Assembly (NCBI GenBank): GCA_963727035.1 | Contig: CAVSEY010000015.1 | Coordinates: forward strand, 1-64,000 | DNA from: Rhodoblastus sp963727035 | Lineage (GTDB): Bacteria > Pseudomonadota > Alphaproteobacteria > Rhizobiales > Beijerinckiaceae | DNA: 64,000 nt | Direction: 5' to 3' | Shown here: in pieces, positions 46,380 to 56,044 of the stretch | Layout of the letters: each line of letters starts with the position of its first letter | Position numbering within the stretch: position 1 is the first letter of the stretch | Made by a program: the position numbers and the translations under genes | Notes under the pieces: generated by a model | The model's input: the letters and a program-made list of their open reading frames with translations, nothing else | Told to the model about the DNA's origin: nothing | The model's database searches: none

Positions 46380-46706
46380 ATGAAGAAACTGATTTGCGGC
46401 GCGCTCCTGCTCGCCTCCGTCTCTCCGGCTTCAGCCATGTCCTATTTCACGCCGGCCAATGTCACCGCGGCCTGCACCCTGACCAGCGTGCTCGAACAGA
46501 CCGTTCTCGCCGACGAGCAGCTCGCCAACCAGATCGCCGGCCATCAGGTGGTCCGCACCGGGACGACGTCGACGGTCGCCAATGTCACGCCGACCCTTTG
46601 CGCCCAGATCGGCGGCGTCACCGCGACCTTGCAGGCGAGCCAGCTTTCGAGCGCGCCGACGGAACCGCCTGCTTCCGCGCCGTCCGCGCCAGCGGTCGCC
46701 CATTGA
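46380..46706 (+). CDS. Small exported hypothetical protein
   Basis: A 108-residue protein with a signal peptide (MKKLICGALLLASVSPASA) and a mature part containing two Cys (AACTLTS, TLCAQIGG), which may form a disulphide, and an Ala/Pro/Ser-rich C-terminus. AAGGAAAT precedes the ATG. Function unknown. Confidence 0.55.
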   Translation: MKKLICGALLLASVSPASAMSYFTPANVTAACTLTSVLEQTVLADEQLANQIAGHQVVRTGTTSTVANVTPTLCAQIGGVTATLQASQLSSAPTEPPASAPSAPAVAH

Positions 46707-46810
46707 GCGTTTGATCTGTTCGCGCGGGGATGACGATTTCGCGCGCCATCTCCTGCATCGTCCGGAATGAAATCGAGAACGCCGCCCGCGCGCGGCCTGG
46801 GGGCTGTGGA

Positions 46811-47224
46811 ATGGCTGACAGCGGGCTGGGACAGCCGTCGCCGAGTTGGTGGAACATCGTGGCGACGGCATTGGGCGTTCTAGGCGCGCCGGTTCTTCTG
46901 CAAAAACTTCTGGAGCATTTTTTCGGCCATAAAAAAGTGGATGCCGAATCCGAACTCATGATCGCCCAGGCGCGCAAGACCGAAAGCGAGGTTGACGAAC
47001 TTGCCGCGGGCCGGACAGCCGAATTTGAAAAGGCCGTCAACGATCGCGTCAAAGCCGTGCTGGATTCCTGGGAGCGACAGGTCACTTTGCTCACCATCCG
47101 GATTCAGGCGCAGCAGGATGAAATCCACGGGTTGCGCGAAGAAGTCGTTGCTTTGCGAAAGGCGTTGGATGCGACAACGAGGGAGTTGCACGCGGCGCGA
47201 ATGAATGCCGATTCCGGGATTTAG
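46811..47224 (+). CDS. Membrane-anchored coiled-coil protein (possible spanin-like)
   Basis: A 137-residue protein with an N-terminal membrane segment (WWNIVATALGVLGAPVLLQ) followed by a long coiled coil (AESELMIAQARKTESEVDEL to EEVVALRKALDATTRELHAA). An N-in anchor with a periplasmic coil is the layout of inner-membrane spanins (Rz-like). An upstream ATG at 46730 would add 27 residues with no better ribosome site. Last gene before the terminator. Confidence 0.5.
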   Translation: MADSGLGQPSPSWWNIVATALGVLGAPVLLQKLLEHFFGHKKVDAESELMIAQARKTESEVDELAAGRTAEFEKAVNDRVKAVLDSWERQVTLLTIRIQAQQDEIHGLREEVVALRKALDATTRELHAARMNADSGI

Positions 47225-47260
47225 CTCCGTCCGAAAATATTCTGGTTTGACATCTGTCCG

Positions 47261-47298
47261 CCCCGCCGTCCGGCTCACGCCGGCGGCGGGGATTTTTT
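47261..47298 (+). terminator. Intrinsic terminator closing the prophage operon
   Basis: CCCCGCCG (47261-47268) pairs with CGGCGGGG (47284-47291), with an inner CGGC/GCCG stem, followed by ATTTTTTG. It lies 37 bases after the last phage gene. Confidence 0.75.
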
Positions 47299-47401
47299 GC
47301 GTTTTGGTCCCGCGCGGGACGGCGTGAAAGCTTGCGGATGACCGATATGGTCGACTTTGGAGGCTCCGCTTGACTCTGGGAGGATTTCGGTTTTTGTTAT
47401 A

Positions 47402-47416
47402 GAACATAACAGGAAC
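47402..47416. promoter_or_regulatory. SOS (LexA) box of the imuA-imuB-dnaE2 operon
   Basis: GAACATAACAGGAAC is an exact GAAC-N7-GAAC site 14 bases before the imuA ATG. LexA repression of this cassette is established in alphaproteobacteria such as Caulobacter. Confidence 0.88.
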
Positions 47417-47430
47417 ATTAGGTCGAACTC

Positions 47431-48288
47431 ATGCATGCGATCAATGCGTGGCGCGGCGAGGCGTCGCCCCGCGCAAAATCTTTGGCCGCCTTGCGTTTGG
47501 CGCTCGCCAGGATCGAGGCGCGGCGCGAGGGCGGGAGCCGGACGGCGTCCCGGGAGCGTTTTTCCCTGGGCGCGGCGGGGGTTGACGCTGTTCTCGGCGG
47601 CGGGTTGAACCATGCCTGTCTGCATGAAGTGCTGGCGCCGCGCGGCGCCGATTGGTCCGCCGCCGCTGGTTTCGGTCTCGCCCTCGCCCTGCGCGCGGCG
47701 CGGGGACGGCCGTTGCTGTGGGCGCGGCAGGATTTTCTCGATGGGGAAACCGGGCGGCTGAACGGCGTCGGGCTGGCGGAGTTCGGCGTCGATCCCGCAG
47801 CCTTGTCCCTGGTGCGTGGACGCGACGCCGAAGCCGTCTTGCGCGCGGGCGTGGACGCCGCGCGCTGCAAGAGTCTCGGCGCCGCCTTGATCGAAATTTT
47901 CGGCGCGCCGCACGCGCTCGATCTCACCGCGACCTTGCGTCTGGCGCGGTCGGCGGAATCTTCCGGCGTCACGCTTTTTCTGCTGCGCATTTGCGTCGGC
48001 GAAATGACGCGCGCGCTCCCCAGCGCCGCCGTCTCGCGCTGGCGCGCGCGCGCGCAAAATTCCCGCGCCTTGCCTGCCAATGCGCCGGGCGCGCCGCATT
48101 TTTCCGTCACGCTGCTGCGCCATCGCGGCGGCGCGGCCGATCGTTCCTGGCGTTTGGAGTGGCAGCGTGACCGAGGCTTCTTTTGCGAGACCGCCGAGAC
48201 TCGCCATGCGGCGCTATCTGGCTCTTTTCCTGCCCCACCTGCCGACGGAGCGCTGGCGCTCCCGTCAGGCCGGCGACGCGCCGGATGA
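47431..48288 (+). CDS. imuA: ImuA, RecA-like translesion mutagenesis factor
   Basis: A 285-residue protein of the ImuA (SulA-like/RecA-like) family: FSLGAAGVDAVLGGGLNHACLHEVLA, WARQDFLDGETGRLNGVGLAEFGVDP and RLARSAESSGVTLFLLR. It works with ImuB and DnaE2 in error-prone repair synthesis. A LexA box lies directly upstream, and the gene overlaps imuB by more than 80 bases in another frame. Confidence 0.9.
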   Translation: MHAINAWRGEASPRAKSLAALRLALARIEARREGGSRTASRERFSLGAAGVDAVLGGGLNHACLHEVLAPRGADWSAAAGFGLALALRAARGRPLLWARQDFLDGETGRLNGVGLAEFGVDPAALSLVRGRDAEAVLRAGVDAARCKSLGAALIEIFGAPHALDLTATLRLARSAESSGVTLFLLRICVGEMTRALPSAAVSRWRARAQNSRALPANAPGAPHFSVTLLRHRGGAADRSWRLEWQRDRGFFCETAETRHAALSGSFPAPPADGALALPSGRRRAG

Positions 48289-49741
48289 CGCGCAGCCTTT
48301 CGCCTTGGTCGAAAGGAAAAACAATGCGCAAAGGCTTTACGCGCTCAATCCCGCCGCCTTGGATCAGGGGCTCGCGCCGGGTCTGGCTTTGGCGGACGCT
48401 CGCGCCCGCCTGCCGCGTCTTCGCGTCGCCGACGCCGACCGACGGGCGGACCGCGAGCTTCTTCTCGCTCTCGCCGCGCATTGCGAGCTTTATACGCCTC
48501 TGACGGCTTTGGACGAGCCGCATGGCCTCGTCCTCGACGTCACGGGCTGCGCGCATCTGTTCGGCGGCGAGGCGGGTCTTTTGTCCGTCGCGCTCAAGGA
48601 CATGGCGGCGCTTGGCTTTTCCGCCCGCGCGGCGCTGGCGCCGACGTCCGCTGGCGCGCGCGCGCTGGCGCGCTTTTCACAGGGTGGCGTTTTCTCTCCC
48701 GCTGAGGCGGCGGCGGCCGTCGCGCGCCTGCCGCTCGCCGCCCTGGAGGTCGAGGAGGACAGCCTGCTCGCCCTGGACCGCGCCGGGCTGAAGACCATCG
48801 GCGATCTCGCCTCCCGTCCGTCGCGCGCTTTCGCCGCGCGCTTCGGCGCCGATTTCCCGCGCAAAATCGAACGCCTGCTGGGGCGGGAGGATTTGCGCAT
48901 CACGCCTCTGCGTCCGCCGCCCGATTGCATGGTCGAACGCCATTTCGCCGAGCCTCTGGCGCAAGGCGAATCCATCGAAGCCGTTCTGGGCGATCTGATC
49001 CAGGAGGCCAAAACCCTTCTGGAGCGGCGCGGCCAGGGCGGGCGTTTTTTTGAGGCGAGTTTTTTCCGCGCCGACGGCGTCGTGCGCCGGCTGTCGGTCG
49101 AGACCTCGCGGCCGTCGCGCGATCCGAAAATCCTGGTCAGGCTGTTCCATGAAAAGCTCGATTCGCTGGCCGATCCGCTCGATCCCGGTTTCGGTTTCGA
49201 CGCCTTGCGCCTGGCCGTGCCGCGCGCGGAAGATTTCGACTCTGCGCAAGGCGATTTTGTCGCGCTCGAAGCGCGGGAGGCCGAGCGGGAACTCAGCGAA
49301 TTGCTCGATCGTCTGACGACGCGTTTCGGCCGCGCGCGCGTGCTGCGTTTCATGCAAGGCGACGCCCATGAGCCCGAGCGCGAAAGCCGCGCCGTTCCCG
49401 TCGCCGCGGCGGCTGTCGAAACATGGTCCAAACCGCCGGAAGGCGAGCCGCCGGCGCGGCCGCTCACTTTGTTCGATCCGCCCCAGCCGGTGGACGTTGT
49501 CGCTCTGGCGCCGGACGGCCCCCCGGCGCGGTTTCGCTGGCGGCGGAAAATGCATGAGATCCTGCGCGCCGAGGGGCCGGAGCGCATCGCGCCGGATTGG
49601 TCCGTTTTCGGAATGCGGGAGCCGGCTCGCGACTATTACCGCGTCGAGGATGTCGAGGGCCGACGGTTCTGGCTGTTCCGGCGCGGCCTTTATGAATCTG
49701 ACGACCAGCCGCGCTGGTTCCTGCATGGGTTGTTCGCGTGA
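48167..49741 (+). CDS. imuB: ImuB, inactive Y-family polymerase-like mutagenesis protein
   Basis: About 524 residues: RRYLALFLPHLPTERW, LVLDVTGCAHLFGGEAGLL, ARFSQGGVFSPAEAAAAVARLPLAAL (helix-hairpin-helix region) and the C-terminal DYYRVEDVEGRRFWLFR. The catalytic acidic residues of active Y-family polymerases are not conserved, as usual for ImuB, which acts as hub linking DnaE2 to the beta clamp. The GTG at 48167 is favoured by GGAG seven bases upstream; ATG 48206 (MRRYLALF) is the classic alternative. The stop overlaps the dnaE2 start by 4 bases. Confidence 0.92.
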   Translation: MTEASFARPPRLAMRRYLALFLPHLPTERWRSRQAGDAPDDAQPFALVERKNNAQRLYALNPAALDQGLAPGLALADARARLPRLRVADADRRADRELLLALAAHCELYTPLTALDEPHGLVLDVTGCAHLFGGEAGLLSVALKDMAALGFSARAALAPTSAGARALARFSQGGVFSPAEAAAAVARLPLAALEVEEDSLLALDRAGLKTIGDLASRPSRAFAARFGADFPRKIERLLGREDLRITPLRPPPDCMVERHFAEPLAQGESIEAVLGDLIQEAKTLLERRGQGGRFFEASFFRADGVVRRLSVETSRPSRDPKILVRLFHEKLDSLADPLDPGFGFDALRLAVPRAEDFDSAQGDFVALEAREAERELSELLDRLTTRFGRARVLRFMQGDAHEPERESRAVPVAAAAVETWSKPPEGEPPARPLTLFDPPQPVDVVALAPDGPPARFRWRRKMHEILRAEGPERIAPDWSVFGMREPARDYYRVEDVEGRRFWLFRRGLYESDDQPRWFLHGLFA

Positions 49742-52700
49742 CTCTTTATGCTGAACTGGTTTGCGCCAGCCATTATTCCTTTCTGCGCGGCGCCTCGCCG
49801 CCGGGGGAATTGATCGGCGCGGCTTTGCACATGAACCACAGCGGGCTTGGCCTGTGCGACCGCAATTCCGTCGCCGGCGTCGTGCGCGCCCTCGGCGCGC
49901 TGGAGGAGTTCGCCCGCATCGACGATGACCTTGCGACGCGTGCGAAAAATTTCAAGCTTCTTGCCGGCGCGCGCCTCGTCTTTTCCGACGGCGCTTCGGA
50001 CATTGCCGCTTATCCCGCCCATCGCGCCGGCTGGGGCCAATTGTGCCGGTTGCTCACCCTTGGAAAACGCCGCGCCAAAAAGGGCGAATGTTTTCTGACG
50101 CTCGACGATCTTGCGCGCGACGCCGGCGATCTTCTGCTGATCGTTCTCCCGACCGGGACTTTCGAAAATCTCGAACGAACCATCGCGCGTCTGCGCGCGG
50201 CCTCATGCCGGGTCTGGCTCGGCGCCAATATGCCGCGCGGCGGAGCCGACCGCCGCCGTCTTCGGCGGCTGCGGGACATCGCGCGCGCACAGGGCGTCCG
50301 ATTGCTGGCGCAGAACGATGCGCTTTATGCTTTTCCCCAAGATCGCGCCGTGCAGGACGTGCTGACCTGCGTGCGCGAACATATGACTCTCGCCGAGGCC
50401 GGCCGGCGGCTCGAAAGCAACGCCGAGCGGCATCTGAAAGAGCCGCGGGAGATGGCGCGGCTTTTCGCCGATGCGCCTGAGGCGATCGAGGAGATCAAAA
50501 ATTTTCTCGACGAAGCGCGTTTCCATTTGCGCGAGCTTTCATACGAATATCCCGACGAGCCGGTCCCCGCCGGCTGGACGCCGCAGGATTGGCTGGAGGA
50601 GCTGGTCCGCCGCGCCGCGCCGAAACGTTATCCGCAGGGCGCGCCGCAAAAGGTGCGCGATCTTCTCGACCAGGAGCTGGCGCTGATCGCAAAACTCGAT
50701 TACGCGTCCTATTTCCTCACCATCCACGACATTGTCGCCTTCGCGCGCGAGAAGGCAATCCTCTGCCAGGGGCGCGGCTCCGCCGCCAATTCGGCGGTCT
50801 GCTATGTGCTCGGCATCACCTCCGTCGATCCGGCCGAAAACGATCTTCTTTTCGCGCGCTTCATATCGGTGGAGCGGCGCGAGCCGCCGGACATCGATGT
50901 CGATTTCGAGCACGAGCGGCGCGAGGAGGTCATCCAGCATATTTACGAAAAATATGGTCGCGCGCGCGCCGGCCTCGCGGCGGAAGTGATTTCCTATCGC
51001 CCACGCAGCGCCTTGCGCGACGTGGGCAAGGTTTTCGGCCTTTCGGAAGACCTGATCGGCGCGCTCGGCTCCCTGCAATGGGGCGCCTATGGACCGCCGC
51101 GCCTGGGCAAGGAACATATCGGCGACACCGGCCTCGATCCGGACAATCCGGTTATTGAGCAGGTCCTGTTTTTCGCGCGCAAGATCCTTGGCTTTCCGCG
51201 TCATCTCTCGCAGCATGTCGGCGGCTTCATCCTGACCCGCGGGCGGCTGGATTCCTTGGCGCCGATCGGCAACGCCGCCATGGCGGACCGCACCTTCATC
51301 GAATGGGACAAGGACGACATCGACGCGCTCGGCCTGATGAAGGTCGATATTCTCGCGCTTGGCATGCTCACCTGCATCCGCAAGGGTTTTGACCTGCTGG
51401 CGCGACATGAGGGCAAAACAATAGGTCTCGCCGATGTCCCGCGCGAGGACAAGGCCGTCTATGACATGTTGTGCAAAGGTGATTCCATCGGCGTGTTCCA
51501 GGTCGAAAGCCGCGCGCAGATGAACATGCTGCCGCATCTTCGGCCGCGCAAATTCCACGATCTGGTGATCGAGGTCGCCATCGTGCGGCCGGGGCCCATC
51601 CAGGGCGACATGGTCCATCCCTATCTGCGCCGCCGCGCCGGCGAGGAGAAGGTGAGCTTCCCGTCGCCTTCGCCCCAGCACGGGCCGCCCGACGAATTGC
51701 ATCGCGTGCTCGGCAAGACTCTGGGCGTGCCTCTGTTCCAGGAACAGGCGATGAGCCTGGCCATGGTCGCGGCGAAATTTTCCGAAGCCGAGGCCAACCG
51801 CCTGCGCCGCGCCATGGCGACTTTCAGGCATCTGGGAACCATCGGCGAATTCGAGACGATGATGGTCGAACGCATGTGCGCGCGCGGCTATGCGCGAGAT
51901 TTCGCCCAGCGCTGTTTCGAACAGATCAAGGGCTTTGGCTCCTACGGCTTTCCCGAGAGTCACGCCGCCTCCTTCGCCCAGATCGTCTATGTCTCGGCCT
52001 GGCTGAAACGCCGCCATCCGGCGGTCTTTGCCTGCGCGCTGCTGAATTCGCAGCCGATGGGTTTTTATGCGCCGGCCCAGATCGTGCGCGACGCGCGTGA
52101 GCACGGCGTCGAAATCCGCCCCGTCGATGTCAATCATTCGCTCTGGGATAACGCTCTGGAGCGCGCGGACGACGGGGCTTTGGCGCTAAGGCTCGGTTTC
52201 CGCCAGATCGGCGGGCTGGTCGAGGCGGAGATGGCCCGCCTCATCGCCGCACGCGATAAAAATTTCGAGACGCTCGAATCCTGCGCCGCCCGCGCCAGGC
52301 TTTCCGCGCGCGGTCTGAAAATTCTCGCCGACGCCGACGCCTTCCGCTCCTGTCGTGTTTTGTCGCTGGCGCGAGAGAAAACTTTGGACCGCCGCGCGGC
52401 CTTGTGGGCGGCGCGGCGTTTGCCGGGAGCAAAACCCCTGCCGCTGTTCGCCGCGGCGAACGTCGAGGAACTGGGCGCCGAGCCCGACCCGGACCTTCCC
52501 CATTTGCGTAATCGGCGAAGAAGTCGTCGCCGATTACCAGACCTTGCGCCTGTCGCTGCGCGCCCATCCGATGCGGATTCTACGGCCGGTTTTCGCACGG
52601 GAGCGTTTCATTCGCGCCAGCGACTTGTCGTCCTGTCCCAACGGCGCCTGGCGCAAGGCGGCGGGCCTCGTGATCGTGCGGCAGCGGCCGGGCAATGGCA

Positions 52701-53146
52701 AAATGATCTTCATCACGCTGGAGGACGAGACTGGCGTGATCAATGTGGCGCTTTATTCGACCCTGTTCGAGCTTTACCGCAAGCCGACCATGGCCGCGCG
52801 ATTGATGGCGGTGGAGGGACGCATCCAGAAAAGCTGGGCCGGCGTAGTCCATCTTCTGGCGCGGCGGGTTTACGATCGTTCCGAGGAACTCTCGCGCCTG
52901 TCGGAAAGCGCGCGCGGCGCGCAAGGTCCTGAAATTTGCCGCGCCCGCCACCCACGTCATGTGCGGGTCATCCCGAAGTCGTCGAAACAGGAGCCGACAA
53001 CTTCCGGCCCCTGTTCATCTTGCCCGCAGGAGTCTTGGTCGGGCGCCCGTTCCGTTGACCTCGACAGCCCCATGCCGACCATCCGCGACCATCCGGAGGG
53101 CTCGCGAAGCCAAGAACTCGCCGGTTCATTCGGCAGATCCCGTTGA
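49738..53146 (+). CDS. dnaE2: Error-prone DNA polymerase DnaE2, frameshifted
   Basis: A C-family polymerase of about 1,130 residues after correction. There is an N-terminal PHP domain (ELVCASHYSFLRGASPPGEL), palm motifs GRGSAANSAVCYVLGIT and PPDIDVDFEHERREEVIQ, and the OB-fold near the C-terminus (GLVIVRQRPGNGKMIFITLE). A single-base error near 52500 separates the polymerase body from the OB-fold part. The C-terminus reads HPRHVRVIPKS and then runs on for about 54 atypical residues where homologues stop after a few, so a second small frame error near 52985 is possible. Third gene of the SOS mutagenesis operon. Confidence 0.9.
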
Positions 53147-53257
53147 TTAACGACGCGCCGCGCCGCGTCAGCGGCTTTGCTTTAACCCCTTGTTCGCCTC
53201 CATACAGCATATTGTCACTGACGCCGGGGCCGTGACGGCAGGAGAACGGAGGAAGAC

Positions 53258-54229
53258 ATGTCGCCGCTTGTATTGATCCGCAAGGGCGACAGGCTCCGCT
53301 TTGCGGCTGTCGGAACGTTTGTCGTCATATTTTTTTCCCTCCAGCCGCTGACATCCATCAACGTCGTGTGGAGCTCATTCGCCCTTTCGTTCGGCATCGC
53401 GGCGCTGATGGGCGGGATAGGCGTTATCTATCGCTGGACCGGTCGCGACGAAGGCATTGCGACGACCAGTATCGTCACCGCGCAACTTATAGTCGCCACA
53501 TCCTTCCTCGCTCTGGACAATTATCTCGGGCTTGCGGTTCATCGGCCGCTGTTCGACCCTCTCCTCGAGCGCTGGGATCGGGTGATCGGCTTCGACTGGG
53601 ACACCTATGTCGGCGCGGTCAAAGCGAATCCGATCGTCGCTAAAACGCTAACGATCGCCTATTTCTCGGTCTTGGTTCAGATGATTTTCGCTATTGCTTT
53701 TCTCGGGTTGACGCAGCGTCTGTCTCGGCTGGATGAATTTTCGCTCGCCTACTTGATCGCCGGCGGGGTTACGGTGGCGTGGTGGGTTGCGTTTCCGACG
53801 CTCGGCGAAATGCAATGGCGTTATGTCACCGGAGCGCCAGCAGTGGCCTATAGCGTGGCCATCGGGCGCGAGGAGGCGCTCCAAGCCTACCAACTCTGGC
53901 AATCGGGCGTCGCCAGTGTTCGCTTCCACGAGATGATCGGATTGATTGGAGCGCCATCCTTTCATACCGTCATGGCGCTGCTCAGCGTGCGGGCGTTTTG
54001 GGGCCTGCCGCGAATCGGCGTCGCCATGACCGCGCTCAATGTGCTGGTGCTGGCGTCGATTCCCGCCGATGGAGGCCATCACCTGGTCGATATACTTGCG
54101 GGGGGATTCGTCGCATGGATCGCGGTTCTGGCGGCGAAACAGCTACTCGCCGCGCCATCGCCCAGGTCGACGAGCGGTCTGGCCTCCGTTCCGCTGACAA
54201 CTGCGCCAACTCACCAAACGAACATATGA
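53258..54229 (+). CDS. PAP2-superfamily integral membrane phosphatase/transferase
   Basis: A 323-residue multi-pass protein. The C-terminal half has the PAP2 signature split as LIGAPSFHTVMALLSVRAF and IPADGGHHLVDILAGG, supplying the catalytic histidines; the form resembles PAP2_3 / inositol-phosphorylceramide-synthase-like proteins. It probably acts on a lipid phosphate at the membrane. There is no operon partner. The C-terminal 30 residues are Ser/Thr/Pro-rich and soluble. Confidence 0.75.
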   Translation: MSPLVLIRKGDRLRFAAVGTFVVIFFSLQPLTSINVVWSSFALSFGIAALMGGIGVIYRWTGRDEGIATTSIVTAQLIVATSFLALDNYLGLAVHRPLFDPLLERWDRVIGFDWDTYVGAVKANPIVAKTLTIAYFSVLVQMIFAIAFLGLTQRLSRLDEFSLAYLIAGGVTVAWWVAFPTLGEMQWRYVTGAPAVAYSVAIGREEALQAYQLWQSGVASVRFHEMIGLIGAPSFHTVMALLSVRAFWGLPRIGVAMTALNVLVLASIPADGGHHLVDILAGGFVAWIAVLAAKQLLAAPSPRSTSGLASVPLTTAPTHQTNI

Positions 54230-54659
54230 AGACTTTCGCGCCCAACTTTGTGGCGTGGCCCCGCGCGCCATCGGCGGCGGACCTGATTCAGATGGCGGCA
54301 AACATTGCGTCAACTCGTGCCGGCGCCTTTGGGATAGAGGCGGGCGGTGATTTTAACTGACGACGCCGTGGCCCGACAGGTTTTGGCCGATTTCTGGAGC
54401 AAGCCAACGCCAACTCGAGCCCGACCGACCCAATTTCGGCCGGATCGTCTCGCTGCCTTTATTCCCGGCGTTCCAGAATAATGCGACTTCCACGCAGGAT
54501 TGCGTCTCACCATGCCGCCCCGGCCGGGCGTCGGACAGTTCATCAAGAAAATGCCGAAACGCTGGCCTATTTATCGAAATGCCGGCGGCGCGGCCAAAAA
54601 TCTTTTGATTTAGCAGGATTTTTGTCCGAAAAGCGGCGACCACTTTGCGGAAATCCTGC
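54230..54659. other. Gap between PAP2 gene and pilus-locus gene; no supported gene
   Basis: Only short frames with no recognisable product. AGCAGGATTT (54612-54621) and AAATCCTGCT (54651-54660) form a perfect 10-base inverted repeat directly behind the leftward gene's stop, with a 29-base loop; it could be part of that gene's 3' end but lacks a good T run. Confidence 0.4.
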
Positions 54660-55073
54660 TTAGGGATGTCCCGCCTTTTCGTCGCCGCGCACTGTGGCCT
54701 TCAGGCATTGGGGACTACAGATCAGGTCCACGCGCGTATCGCCGTCCTGAAGAAGAAGATCGGGCTTTTCGGCGGTGACGCGAACCGTCCATTCCCCGAG
54801 CAGAGCGCCCTTGGCGTCCAGCGCGATCAGATTGGTCTCACCGAAATTTTTTCCGGTAATCACGCCAAGGCCGGTGCTTTTCAGGACGGTGACGTCGGCA
54901 ATCGCCGGCTGACCGACGACCAGGGTGTCGGTCTTGTCCGGAATGCGCGCCACCCGCGCCTTGTCGATGGCGACCAGGACGATGTCGTTCGACGCCGCCC
55001 GTGCGCCGCCGAGGGAGAGAACCCCGGCGAGAACGAAGGTCGCGCCCATTGAACGAAATGCGTGAAAACGCAT
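54660..55073 (-). CDS. Exported pilus-assembly N-terminal-domain protein (short CpaC-N-like)
   Basis: A 137-residue protein with signal peptide (GATFVLAGVLSLGGARA) followed by SNDIVLVAIDKARVARIPDKT..VVGQPAIADVTVL..LGVITGKNFGETNLIALDAKG, the same pilus-assembly N-terminal domain that opens CpaC secretins (compare VNLPQDAGEIFVGNPAIANA in cpaC here), but with no secretin domain. The start ATG 55073 has GGGGAG six bases upstream; the earlier ATG at 55079 would abut it. It is divergent from flp and may assist the pilus channel. Confidence 0.75.
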   Translation of the reverse strand: MRFHAFRSMGATFVLAGVLSLGGARAASNDIVLVAIDKARVARIPDKTDTLVVGQPAIADVTVLKSTGLGVITGKNFGETNLIALDAKGALLGEWTVRVTAEKPDLLLQDGDTRVDLICSPQCLKATVRGDEKAGHP

Positions 55074-55684
55074 GAACATCTCCCCAATGCAAGACCGTGG
55101 CGGAGTTCACGGCGGCCAGCGGCTGGGTCGCGGTCCGTCGCCGGGGGGCGTTCGCCGCCTCCCAATAATCTGCCAGCGTGATTAAGACATGCCTTGGTGA
55201 ACGATTGCTGAATATCGGGCGATAGCGAACATTTTCCGTGAGGAATTGAAAGCGCCGCCGCCGCCTGCCTGGAGACGATGGCGAAATTTGGCGACGAATA
55301 GCTGCGGGAAAAGCTTGGCGACATTCGCCATGCTCAGGGACGGAGCGCCCGGCCGGTCGACATGAACCCGCATTCATCGCGAGAGGTCGCGCCCGTCCAC
55401 GAAAAGCGAGTCGACCTCCGGCGATCCGTCATCCGCGCATCGATCGCAGCGGCGCCCGCCTCGCAGCGCCGAAGGCGCCGTGGAAACATCGTGATCCCGA
55501 GAGTCCAACATGACGGATTCGCCACTCCCGGCGCCGGGTGAACGCGCTATAAACCTTAATAAGCATTCGGGAATGCCGACGCGTCACTTTAACAAATTAG
55601 CGAGAACCTTCACTTAGGGTAGCTCTATCGCAGCCGACAGCGAGCAATGTTCGGCGCGACGGACCAAATTTGGGAGCTGAAGAT
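55074..55684. other. Divergent control region upstream of the Flp pilin; no supported gene
   Basis: About 610 bases with no frame I can support. The part next to flp (55550-55620) is relatively AT-rich (CTATAAACCTTAATAAGC, CACTTTAACAAATTAGCG) and likely carries the pilin promoter, but no hexamer pair is convincing. Confidence 0.4.
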
Positions 55685-55846
55685 ATGAAAAACCTCGTCA
55701 CGCGTTTCGTTAAGGACCAGTCTGGCGCCACCGCCGTCGAATACGTCCTGCTCGCGGCCATGATCGCCCTGGCCATCATCGTCGGCATGCAGAACCTCGC
55801 CAGCAAGCTGAACACCGAGTTCAACACCATCGGCAACGACCTCTGA
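55685..55846 (+). CDS. flp: Flp/Fap-type IVb pilin subunit
   Basis: A 53-residue prepilin. The leader MKNLVTRFVKDQSG is cut after Gly14, giving ATAVEYVLLAAMIALAIIVG with Glu at position 5 of the mature protein and the hydrophobic pilin helix, and a short C-terminus. It forms the Tad pilus used for surface adhesion. CpaA at 56045 is the expected prepilin peptidase. A strong terminator follows, so pilin mRNA is separate from, or far more abundant than, the cpa operon mRNA. Confidence 0.95.
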   Translation: MKNLVTRFVKDQSGATAVEYVLLAAMIALAIIVGMQNLASKLNTEFNTIGNDL

Positions 55847-55860
55847 TCGAAGCGTCAGAA

Positions 55861-55917
55861 GCGCCTCCGCCCGGCGGAGGCGCGCAAGCCCCGGATCAAT
55901 CTCCGGGGCTTTTTTTT
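55861..55917 (+). terminator. Double hairpin and terminator after flp
   Basis: GCGCCTCCGCC-CGG-CGGAGGCGC-type stem at 55861-55883, then AGCCCCGGA (55887-55895), loop TCAATC, TCCGGGGCT (55902-55910) and a run of eight T to 55917. The second hairpin is a textbook intrinsic terminator; the first may stabilise the pilin mRNA. Confidence 0.9.
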
Positions 55918-56044
55918 GGCCGATTTCCCGCGAGTGGAAAAACATCGGCTGCGCGCTTGAAATTTTTCTGCGACGCCCCGAACGGTAACCAAGGGGTAAT
56001 CGCCCTGCGCCACAATGACGGCGCCAACAGAACGCGGACCCGCC

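Larger units (their letters stand above)
15787..47298. mobile_element. Prophage or GTA-like element (siphovirus morphology), no integrase seen
   Basis: Contiguous phage genes: RusA-like and DUF6456-like proteins, an S24 repressor, terminase, portal, prohead protease, capsid, connector and tail genes, a tape measure protein, a DUF2460/DUF2163/NlpC tail-tip set as in RcGTA and related siphoviruses, a tailspike and lysis enzymes. Boundaries are approximate: the left side overlaps the meaB stop, and the right side is put at a terminator before imuA. No integrase, recombinase, replication gene or obvious att repeat was found, so it may be a domesticated or defective element. A reversed hisC sits inside the head module. 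Confidence 0.85.

Noticed and set aside
54226..54360. Short frame after the PAP2 gene starting MKTFAPNFVAW
   Set aside because: Overlaps the PAP2 stop, has no ribosome site and no recognisable sequence.
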